DNA of 64,000 nt, from positions 1 to 64,000 of the forward strand of contig CALLMD010000006.1 of the NCBI GenBank assembly GCA_938007935.1. The letters run 5' to 3'. The notes beneath the pieces are model-generated. The model was not told the DNA's origin and searched no databases. It worked only from the letters and a program-made list of their open reading frames with translations. Positions 49,747 to 58,062 of this stretch are shown here, in pieces. Position 1 is the first letter of the stretch; the number at the start of each line of letters is the position of its first letter. Both the position numbers and the translations under genes were made by a program. The DNA comes from an uncultured Hellea sp. Its GTDB lineage: Bacteria; Pseudomonadota; Alphaproteobacteria; Caulobacterales; Maricaulaceae.

Positions 49747-50136
49747 ATGTCAGTTGAAATATCTGAACTTCATATTGCGATAGCGCAGGCTAAAGGATTC
49801 CAAGTCTACGAGACTTATAGCGAACCAAAGGCCGCACAGATTTTAGGCCTTAGCCTCTCTACCCTGAGTCGATTACGGCATAGCGGGTCTATTGGCTTTA
49901 TCCAAAAAAGCGAACGCCGTGTGGGGTATTTCGGGTTTCACCTCATCGACTATTTATTAGCGCGACAATCATGCCCAAATACAGAACAACGAAAAGATAC
50001 CAAGTCGGTGATTACTGGCTCTCTAAGCAAAGCCGTAGCCCCGCATGGTGCCGTACATGGTACTGCAAACGTACCAAGCAAACCCGCCGTACTTCACTCC
50101 TCACGACAGATTTTAACGAGGCCAAGGATCGCTTAA
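49747..50136 (+). CDS. HTH excisionase-like DNA-binding protein
   Basis: YSEPKAAQILGLSLSTLSRLRHSGSIGFIQKSERRVGYFGFHLIDYL (MerR/excisionase-type HTH); overlaps the following integrase ORF. Confidence 0.65.
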   Translation: MSVEISELHIAIAQAKGFQVYETYSEPKAAQILGLSLSTLSRLRHSGSIGFIQKSERRVGYFGFHLIDYLLARQSCPNTEQRKDTKSVITGSLSKAVAPHGAVHGTANVPSKPAVLHSSRQILTRPRIA

Positions 50137-51143
50137 ATCAGTGGTTTATTTTGGAATGCCAAAAGAAAAATCAACCAAGTGATCATGTGACTATCGCTTC
50201 AATCTTTGCGCGGTATTATGAAAAGCATGGTCGGCATTTAAGCTCATATGATAGCGTTAAACGGAACCTCGAACACTGGTTGGATTTCCACGGTGAAGCA
50301 ACGCTCGAAGAAGCGGCTGATCTACGCCAACAAGAAATCTTTAGAGACTGGCTTCAGACAGAACGCAAACTCGGTTTAAACTCGGTGCGTAAGGTTATTA
50401 CTATCGGAAAGGCTGCTTTTAACTGGTCGTACAAACGCGGTGAAATTGAAAACGTCCCCTACTTTGAAACGGTCAAAGTACCAACACCTGAACCGCTCGG
50501 ACGACATCTTGAAATCTCAGAAATTGCCGCCCTCTTTCGAGCCGCTGATAAACCACATATCAAAATGTTTATGATCATGCTCATAGCGACAGCGGCGCGG
50601 CCAAAGGCTGTCTTAGATTTACAGTTCGATCAGATCGGCTTCAAACGTGACATCATTGATCTGAACCCGAAAGGCAGAACGCAAACGACTAAAACGCGGC
50701 CAATAGTCAAAATACCAAAATCTATAAAGCCGCTTCTAAATTTAGAACAAAGCATGAACTTAAATTCTTACCTAATCCATTACAAAGACGCACCGATTAA
50801 GAGCACTCGATCCGCTTGGCAAAACTTACGGGATGCCGCTGGATTAGATAAAAAAGTCATGCCCTATTCTATACGCCGCACAATTGCACGGTTCATGAGA
50901 CAGCAAGGGGTTCCTGCTTGGGAAGTAGCGGAACAACTGGGACATAAGTCCACTGGCTACCGCATTACAGAGCTATATACGGCTCATAGTCCTGACTATT
51001 TAGAAAAAGCTGTAGAGGCGATTGATGTATTCTTTGACCAATTAACGTGTGAATTACGTGTGAGTCGTCTTGAAGACATTTTTCATGGCTCTGAAAAACC
51101 GTTAAAAATCAAGGAGAAGAATGGTAGTGAGAGTGAGACTTGA
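49971..51143 (+). CDS. tyrosine recombinase/integrase 4, likely cognate integrase of element A
   Basis: LIATAARPKAVLDLQFDQI, MPYSIRRTIARFMRQQ, VAEQLGHKSTGYRITELYTAH; last codons lie in the att core. Confidence 0.92.
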   Translation: MPKYRTTKRYQVGDYWLSKQSRSPAWCRTWYCKRTKQTRRTSLLTTDFNEAKDRLNQWFILECQKKNQPSDHVTIASIFARYYEKHGRHLSSYDSVKRNLEHWLDFHGEATLEEAADLRQQEIFRDWLQTERKLGLNSVRKVITIGKAAFNWSYKRGEIENVPYFETVKVPTPEPLGRHLEISEIAALFRAADKPHIKMFMIMLIATAARPKAVLDLQFDQIGFKRDIIDLNPKGRTQTTKTRPIVKIPKSIKPLLNLEQSMNLNSYLIHYKDAPIKSTRSAWQNLRDAAGLDKKVMPYSIRRTIARFMRQQGVPAWEVAEQLGHKSTGYRITELYTAHSPDYLEKAVEAIDVFFDQLTCELRVSRLEDIFHGSEKPLKIKEKNGSESET

Positions 51144-51166
51144 ACTCACGACCTCAGGATTATGAG
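51120..51166. repeat. att site copy 2: junction of elements A and B
   Basis: 47 bp identical to copies 1 and 3 (48 bp with copy 3). Confidence 0.93.
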
Positions 51167-51346
51167 TTCTGTGGAAAAGATTATTACAACGAACATTTGC
51201 GATGTTGAAAGACTGAGTAATGTTATAAAAGATAATATTATCAATGACTTAAAAGCTTTATAGTTCCCCAAATGTGAGGAGCGATTGGGAAAAGATTAAA
51301 AAAATCAAACCCAATTCAAACCGCGGTAAAACTTGAGAGCAAAGAT

Positions 51347-52642
51347 ATGACAAAAATAAAACTAAAAGCCAGAGCAATCGATAAGTTGCCAATTACTGGC
51401 AAACGCTATGATGTACGTTTCTTAGACCAATCCGCTAGAGGACTAATTTTACGTGTAGGTAAGAACGGCAGCAAAACTTGGAGCTTCTGGCAAAAAATAC
51501 CAAATTCATCTGAAATATTTTCAAATACCTTTGGTAAAGTTGACTTAGATGCCCATGACAAAATCAAACCAATCAATATTGATGAAGCAACCGAATGGGC
51601 AGCATCACAAAGAGTTGCAGTTAAGAATGGAAAAAACAAGAAACGCTCAAAAAGACTGGCCGAAGGCCCGCTAACTTTTGAAAAATTATATCAAGAGTAT
51701 GTGCAAGACCATGCAAAAATTCGAAATTGTCTCTCATCACAAGAGAATAATGAGAGACTTTGGCGATTACACATAAAACCAGAATTTGAAAATCTAGTTG
51801 TTAAATCTATTCAGCATGAGGACATTGATTTTTTTATAAGCAAGAAGTTTTCTGAACTACGTTCACATGGTGGCTCTGGAGGACGTGCGAACAATATTCT
51901 ATCGCTTATGTCATCAATAATGAATTTTGCTCTGCGGCGCAGATATATTACATCCAACCCATGTTTCGGAATAAAAAAAATTAAAACCAAACATGAATGG
52001 CCCGAAATTACGAATGAACAACGAACCCTTTTGAGGACAACTGCTGCAGAAGAAAGCCCTATGATGGGTCTTATTGTAGATATTGCTCTGATAACTGGAG
52101 CCAGAAAACAGGAAATTCTAAAGGCGCGATGGGAAGAACTTGACGGTAATCTTTGGACTATTCCATCACGCAGAAAGAAAGGCGGCAAAGAACATGTGCT
52201 TACTTTGCCTCCACGATTATGCGCCCATATAAACTCTTGGCGTCAAAGACCTAGCATTATCAATGATAACGGAGATACAGCAACGATGGTTAGAAATGCT
52301 GGGTATATTTTTCCCTCTACAGCATCGAAATACAAGGGCAATCGGCGGAAAGGGATAAAGTTCACGCCTGAGAATGAAAGACCGCCTTTACAAGATATCA
52401 AATCTCCATGGACACGTATTAAGAAGGCTTCAAATCTTGAGTATTTGCGTTTTCATGATTTAAGGCATGACTTCGGCACCCAATCTGCAAGAGCTGGTAT
52501 GAGTCTCTTCGATTTAATGGATGCAATGGGACATCAAAACGTCAGCACAACAATGCTATATATCAATAAAGCAGGTCTGAATGGTCAACAGAAAGTTTTA
52601 GCTATGAGGGAAGAAATGTTAGAGAAAGCCCGAAAACTGTAG
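51347..52642 (+). CDS. P4-type tyrosine integrase (DUF4102 arm-binding domain), integrase 5, likely cognate of element B
   Basis: YDVRFLDQSARGLILRVGKNGSKTWSFWQKIP; ITGARKQEILKARWEEL, RFHDLRHDFGTQSA, MDAMGHQNVSTTMLYINKA. Confidence 0.94.
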   Translation: MTKIKLKARAIDKLPITGKRYDVRFLDQSARGLILRVGKNGSKTWSFWQKIPNSSEIFSNTFGKVDLDAHDKIKPINIDEATEWAASQRVAVKNGKNKKRSKRLAEGPLTFEKLYQEYVQDHAKIRNCLSSQENNERLWRLHIKPEFENLVVKSIQHEDIDFFISKKFSELRSHGGSGGRANNILSLMSSIMNFALRRRYITSNPCFGIKKIKTKHEWPEITNEQRTLLRTTAAEESPMMGLIVDIALITGARKQEILKARWEELDGNLWTIPSRRKKGGKEHVLTLPPRLCAHINSWRQRPSIINDNGDTATMVRNAGYIFPSTASKYKGNRRKGIKFTPENERPPLQDIKSPWTRIKKASNLEYLRFHDLRHDFGTQSARAGMSLFDLMDAMGHQNVSTTMLYINKAGLNGQQKVLAMREEMLEKARKL

Positions 52643-52644
52643 CC

Positions 52645-52683
52645 GAGAGAGAAAGAGAGAGAGAGAGAGAGTGTGTGTGTGTG
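52645..52683. repeat. GA/GT dinucleotide microsatellite
   Basis: gagagagaaagagagagagagagagagtgtgtgtgtgtg directly after the integrase stop codon. Confidence 0.9.
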
Positions 52684-52699
52684 GCTCGCTTTAGAGGTT

Positions 52700-54955
52700 T
52701 TAATTTCTCTCTATGCCCTCTTTCACATCATTTAGGCAGTTATGGCCATCAGAAATATATAAATCATAAAGAAGTCCCTTCTCTTCGGCATCTTGACAAG
52801 CAAATTTAATACCTTCTTCTAAGCTATTTTTTTCGAACTTTGAATTTATATGAATTACGAATTTAGTTTCGAATGTTTCCATAATTTTTTTTCGGTTTAA
52901 CTTAGATTGTTCAGACCCATAAAAGTAGGGACAAAGTAAAACTCTTTGAGAAGGAACTAACTCATCTCCGAATAGTGCAAGCATACACCCTAATCCACTA
53001 TTGCTTATAAAGCCTTTAACTGGATAACTATCTCTTACTGGTTTAAGAACCTCCGCATTTAATATCTTTAATATTTCTAAAGTTTCAGGATGTCGAACTT
53101 CATCTGACAGCTCTGTACACTTATTTCTCTCGCTGATATCGTCAATTTTAGGGAGATAACAACTGCTGCCAATTCTATAGGCATCGAACAACGCCGTAAA
53201 ATCTGAAGGGTTATTTTTTTTTGATGCGAAAGGGCTCTTTGAATGCGAAGGAAAAGAATTGTATAACATTCTCGGACGTTCGCCTTCACTTAATAAAGTA
53301 AAATTAGGGTATTGAACACTTCCGTTTAATTCAGAAAGTTTTTTGGCTTCTTCAAAGGGATCAGGATTTTTCTGATAAATATAAGGAAAATTGCTCTCTA
53401 CTCTAGTACCAAACTTATTATGTTTACTTCGCACATATATTTTTTTTTCAATATTAGGCACACTCCTTTCATCAAAAATCTTAAGGAGAGACTCTTCTTT
53501 AGCGTCCCATTGGTATCTAATTTTTAAATACCTAAAATCATTCAAAATTAATTTGGCACCATAAAAGTTAGAAAAACTCATATTAGCGTTAGAGAATTGA
53601 TTCCCAACAAGTAATGAAGAGGCAAAACTAGCCGCAGAAAAATCCCTATGAGCTAGTGAACTATTCTCAATGAATGAATAAGAAAAATCACTTCCTACCG
53701 AAGAAAACCAACCACTTGTACCTTGAATCACCGTATATGAAAAATCGCAATAACTACAACTCGCCATAAGAATATCCGAACTAATAAACTTCGAATTTTC
53801 AAAAATAGACCCGTCGAAATTGCTAATAGCAATATATGTATTCTGAAATGAAGAGTCAGAAAAAATAGACCCAAATGCCTTAACATCGTTAAATGATGCG
53901 GCATTAAAATTCGTTCCATTAAAATTTAATCCTGACATCTCAGTATTTTTAATGTCAGAAAATGCGAGTTGCGAAGTCAGAATTTTAGAAATTGGCATAT
54001 GTTGCCTTCGGTATACTTCCCACGCACCTCTTGTTGCATCAACTGTTTGCAATTTTGAAACAAGGTCAATTGGAAGTACATCTTTTATCAACGGTATTTC
54101 TTCTGACAGGTTTTTGCCTTTTAAGGCTAAATAGCGAATTCTTGGTATACCAAATAAAGTCTTGTGAGCCCGCTCTAAACCGGGTTTATCATCGCCATGA
54201 GCGAAGACAAAATCGTTCCAATAGAATGAAATAATCCCTTTGTTTAGCGCTTTTGATTTAAGGTCTGGAAGCGGTCGTGCGATAAGCAACGAGAATAAAG
54301 CTATTACACCTCCCATAACTATGGATACCAGTATTAAGTAGGAGGTTAAGTTTTTTAAATTTAATGAATTTAGTAACGGCCTTAGAACTAAAAAAGAAAA
54401 AGTAAAAACGGTAATAATAACAAAATCTAATATCGTTATAAAAACAGTATTTAAAACAGGTAAGAACCAAGTTTTTAGTAATGCAAGTACACTAATTGGC
54501 AATACTGCAAACGTAGTTATAAAAAATGCTATCCGTATGTTTCGTTCATAATAGCCATATGGGATAGAGTTTTCCATATATAAGAAGTTAAAATCACTAA
54601 ATTTCGAAACCAGAGATTTTCTATAATCTAGTGGTTTCAAGCTTCCTGAGTCGTATTGAGTCAATTTCCGTATTTCTCTTAACAATGAAAAAAGACGAAG
54701 ACAAAGCCCTCCATAAAGAGTCACCATAATTATCGACGAGCCAGCGACAAAAAATGGGATATCAACCTCAATATTGACCAATGGAAGTTGAACAGCAGAT
54801 TGTTTAGCTTTGTCTAAATGCGATGAGCTTACGATTAAAGAAGCAATAGTGAATGCAATCAGTAGGAAGGAAAAGTAATTTGTTCGGGCACTCCGAATAC
54901 TTGCATTTATGTTATCGTATGAATCAGATTGCTCTATTGTGTCTTTCATGCGCAT
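52700..54955 (-). CDS. membrane-anchored pentapeptide-repeat protein with extra C-terminal domain
   Basis: N-terminal TM helices, central F/L-centred repeats (LNFNGTNFNAASFNDVKAFGSIFSDSSFQNTY...), about 270-aa unassigned C-terminus. Confidence 0.78.
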   Translation of the reverse strand: MRMKDTIEQSDSYDNINASIRSARTNYFSFLLIAFTIASLIVSSSHLDKAKQSAVQLPLVNIEVDIPFFVAGSSIIMVTLYGGLCLRLFSLLREIRKLTQYDSGSLKPLDYRKSLVSKFSDFNFLYMENSIPYGYYERNIRIAFFITTFAVLPISVLALLKTWFLPVLNTVFITILDFVIITVFTFSFLVLRPLLNSLNLKNLTSYLILVSIVMGGVIALFSLLIARPLPDLKSKALNKGIISFYWNDFVFAHGDDKPGLERAHKTLFGIPRIRYLALKGKNLSEEIPLIKDVLPIDLVSKLQTVDATRGAWEVYRRQHMPISKILTSQLAFSDIKNTEMSGLNFNGTNFNAASFNDVKAFGSIFSDSSFQNTYIAISNFDGSIFENSKFISSDILMASCSYCDFSYTVIQGTSGWFSSVGSDFSYSFIENSSLAHRDFSAASFASSLLVGNQFSNANMSFSNFYGAKLILNDFRYLKIRYQWDAKEESLLKIFDERSVPNIEKKIYVRSKHNKFGTRVESNFPYIYQKNPDPFEEAKKLSELNGSVQYPNFTLLSEGERPRMLYNSFPSHSKSPFASKKNNPSDFTALFDAYRIGSSCYLPKIDDISERNKCTELSDEVRHPETLEILKILNAEVLKPVRDSYPVKGFISNSGLGCMLALFGDELVPSQRVLLCPYFYGSEQSKLNRKKIMETFETKFVIHINSKFEKNSLEEGIKFACQDAEEKGLLYDLYISDGHNCLNDVKEGIERN

Positions 54956-55292
54956 TACGCTTACAGTAGATTAAGATTAAAAAAGAGCAACTCGTTTTTA
55001 AGAACAGCATTGCAGATATCCAATTATTTGTTCTCTGTAGAAACGCACTTTTCCATTGTTTCTTGTGTCACTTGCGCGATTTTCACAATTCTCTATTAGC
55101 CACCTCGAAAACAACAATGAGGTAGAAAATGGATTAATTTCTTCACCCTGCTAATTAGGGGTTAGACAAACAGCGGATGTGAAAGTGACGATTTTCTTTC
55201 TGAACAGGTAAAGCATATATTATTTCGCTCATACCGAAAGCAAATTCGTTCCTTATCTAAAATAAACTTTAAAACCCCGTGACGGGTTAACA

Positions 55293-55562
55293 GTGGAGCT
55301 TTGCCTAATGGTAAGTGAAATAGAAATAATAGAAAAAAAGAGTAGGTACTGGCAGCTGCCTGACGACACATTAGTGAATACGAAAACTGCCGCGTGTCTA
55401 ATAAACAAATCGCCCAGTACGCTAAAGTTTTGGCGCACCTCAGAGCAAATGCGGGGGCCTAACTGGGTAATAGGACGTCCAGTTAGTTACACTATAGGCA
55501 GTCTGAAAGCATATATCAGGCAGCAACAGTCCAATACATATGATGGGGGTTCTAATGGCTAA
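55293..55562 (+). CDS. AlpA/excisionase-like HTH protein
   Basis: LVNTKTAACLINKSPSTLKFWRTSEQMRGPNWVIGRPVSYTIGSLKAYI. Confidence 0.75.
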   Translation: MELCLMVSEIEIIEKKSRYWQLPDDTLVNTKTAACLINKSPSTLKFWRTSEQMRGPNWVIGRPVSYTIGSLKAYIRQQQSNTYDGGSNG

Positions 55563-55998
55563 ACATGACGCCAAAGGCAGAAGTAAGAATACAAGATTCA
55601 TCAAAATCGATTATTGGATGGTGCAATCAGATGCTTGGAGGTCTCTAAATCCAAGGGAAATAGCGATATTTCTCCTATTGCTGGAACGATACAACGGTTC
55701 AAATAACGGACGCATTAGCCTCTCCATTAGGGAGTCGTCTAAATTAGGACATATGTCACAGAATACGGCCTCAGAAGCTTTTAAGACGCTCACTGAGAGG
55801 GGTTTTATCAAAATACGATATAAGGGCTCGTTCTCTCAAAAAGTTAAGCTTGCGAGCGAATATGAGCTTACGCATTTAAAGTATAAAGACCGACTGCCAA
55901 CTAAAGAATTTGCAAGTTGGAAAAAACAAATTCCGGTATTAAATCAGATGCGGAACGGTATTGATTTAGGTGCGATTAGCAACAATGATGTTTTATAA
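55555..55998 (+). CDS. winged-helix replication/regulatory-type protein
   Basis: IKIDYWMVQSDAWRSLNPREIAIFLLLLERYNGSNNGRISLSIRESSKLGHMSQNTASEAFKTLTERGFIKI. Confidence 0.7.
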   Translation: MAKHDAKGRSKNTRFIKIDYWMVQSDAWRSLNPREIAIFLLLLERYNGSNNGRISLSIRESSKLGHMSQNTASEAFKTLTERGFIKIRYKGSFSQKVKLASEYELTHLKYKDRLPTKEFASWKKQIPVLNQMRNGIDLGAISNNDVL

Positions 55999-56226
55999 GG
56001 CCAAATTTGCACTTAGCTTAATACCCAAGTCATATAATTTTGACCTTAGACGGTATCATTTTAACTTACACATATAATAGCCATATACTATGGTGTATTG
56101 TTCTGCAGATTAACCTAAAGAAGATTAAGTAACTAAAAGACAAACTTGCTGGGACGCAGAGTGTTTTCACATAATTATTGCTGTATAATTATAATATTAT
56201 TTTTTTGGTACTTCTAGGAGATTAAT

Positions 56227-57693
56227 GTGAGAGTTATTTTATTAGTTGTATTAGCTTTTACTTTCCTCAATCCAGCTTTCGCCTATGCCCAGATTAAACA
56301 AATTGAAGACAGTGAAGGATATGGGGATATTTTTGATAATCTAAACAATAAAAAATCTTCAATATCAAATACTCAGAAATTTAATGGAATAAAGCCTTAT
56401 TTAAACACCTCTGGTATTTCCTCATGTTTGCTTGAAAGGGCTGGCAGAAACACTTCTCAATCCGCCATAACCTGCAAGTCTATTTGTCAGCCTTTAAGCG
56501 AATTAATATCAGAGGATTATTATCCTGCTGTTAGCTTTGCATTGAATGACTCTCTAAAGTCCATGGGTTCAAGTGTTGTTAGCACCTGCAACTTTATGCC
56601 TTATGGCATTATAGATGGCAGTCACCTTGCAAACTCTGCCTCGAGGATTCCTCAAGTAAAAAACAATAAATACGATACATACAATTTAGCGTTATTTGCT
56701 CAGAACGGGAAAAGGCAAAATGAGGCAAGGGCCTTTCTTTTGATGTCCGCAAATCTTGGTTATGATAAAGCTGAGTTTGAACACGGGAAAATTTTACTTA
56801 AAACTGGAAGTGAAAAAGAAGCTTTTATTTATTTGAATAAAGCAGCTGCACAAGGAAATATACAGGCCATACAGACACTGAAGCAAGAGTTTGATTATGA
56901 TGTTAAGCCTAATGCCATCTTGAGCTCTCAGGCCGCTTCTGATCCTATTACGACAGGCAGTAATGTGCCTAGCAATGTTTCGCAAAGTATTCCTTCTGTT
57001 CCTTCAGTTATGGCTAAAGATTATTGGGTGAAATCAAGCAGTGCGAACATATATGACAATACTGGAAATGTTATAGGGAAACTAGGTTTCGCCGCACCTG
57101 TAACCACATATGGGGAAAAGGACGGCAAGGGTAAGATTGACCTTTCTTCAGAAAATTGGATAAATTTATCTGAGTTATCAAATATACTGCCAGCGCAAGC
57201 CGAGTTGTTAAAAGAAACAGTTTCTGCTCCGAAGCAAGTAGATAACCTTAATCTAACTAAATACACTACTGCTGACCCCCTAAATTACAGAGATGCACCA
57301 AACGGAAATAAACTAGGCAGTTTGTCGTACGGTTCATTAGTTAAAGTCTATGAAGAACGGGATAACTGGGTAAGAATATCGAAATCAAATGAAACCCCAA
57401 ATTGGGTGCACAAAGATTACGTTTCCAAGTCAAAGCCTCGACCCAAAAAGACGGTAACTCGCACTCAATCAAAAAGAGGCTTTAAGGAAATTGGCGATGG
57501 CGGAAGGTATGGCATCAGTCGTTCGCTAAAAACACTTAAGAGCAAATGCAGCTACCGACAAATGGCACAATTTAGTGTAGGTGAGTATGTTTCAGGCGGT
57601 TGTCATTATGTCGTTCAAATCCTTAAAAAAGAACCTAACCACCCATATTCTACAAACTTGACGCGGTATATGAACAGTTCACTTTGGCCATAA
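56227..57693 (+). CDS. exported protein with Sel1-like repeat and two SH3b-like domains
   Basis: Signal peptide; ARAFLLMSANLGYDKAEFEHGKILL..EAFIYLNKAAAQGN; ANIYDNTGNVIGKLGFAAPVTTYGEKDG and LNYRDAPNGNKLGSLSYGSLVKVYEERDNWVRIS. Confidence 0.72.
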   Translation: MRVILLVVLAFTFLNPAFAYAQIKQIEDSEGYGDIFDNLNNKKSSISNTQKFNGIKPYLNTSGISSCLLERAGRNTSQSAITCKSICQPLSELISEDYYPAVSFALNDSLKSMGSSVVSTCNFMPYGIIDGSHLANSASRIPQVKNNKYDTYNLALFAQNGKRQNEARAFLLMSANLGYDKAEFEHGKILLKTGSEKEAFIYLNKAAAQGNIQAIQTLKQEFDYDVKPNAILSSQAASDPITTGSNVPSNVSQSIPSVPSVMAKDYWVKSSSANIYDNTGNVIGKLGFAAPVTTYGEKDGKGKIDLSSENWINLSELSNILPAQAELLKETVSAPKQVDNLNLTKYTTADPLNYRDAPNGNKLGSLSYGSLVKVYEERDNWVRISKSNETPNWVHKDYVSKSKPRPKKTVTRTQSKRGFKEIGDGGRYGISRSLKTLKSKCSYRQMAQFSVGEYVSGGCHYVVQILKKEPNHPYSTNLTRYMNSSLWP

Positions 57694-58062
57694 TATTTCT
57701 GTCCTAGGTGATATTTTCTAACCCACATGACCCATCCGTCATTAACTAACCTTGGCATCCAGAGTTTTCACCTATTGGTCATCTGAAAATTGAAAAAAAA
57801 TTTCGCATCTTGGTATTGATAGCTCTAATTTTTTCCAAGAAAGACAGCCTCCCAGATCATTCAAAACTATGTATTAATTACTAGTCTGTCTTAGACTATT
57901 TTAAGAAACAGCTAAGAGGGCAAACGAAATATTTGACGTTCATTTAAAACGATTGATTCAGTATAATATACGCGGTTTTGTACTTCAGTTTTCAAAGCTT
58001 ATTTGTTTAGAATTATTCCATCAAGGGTTGTTTTAAACTAAGCCTAATGTCAGTTTGGCAAA

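Larger units (their letters stand above)
28524..51166. mobile_element. integrative element A (tRNA-Met site)
   Basis: Bounded by 47-bp direct att repeats; integrase (49971-51143) abuts the right att; conjugation-like ATPase and cargo genes; AT-richer than flanks. Confidence 0.85.
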
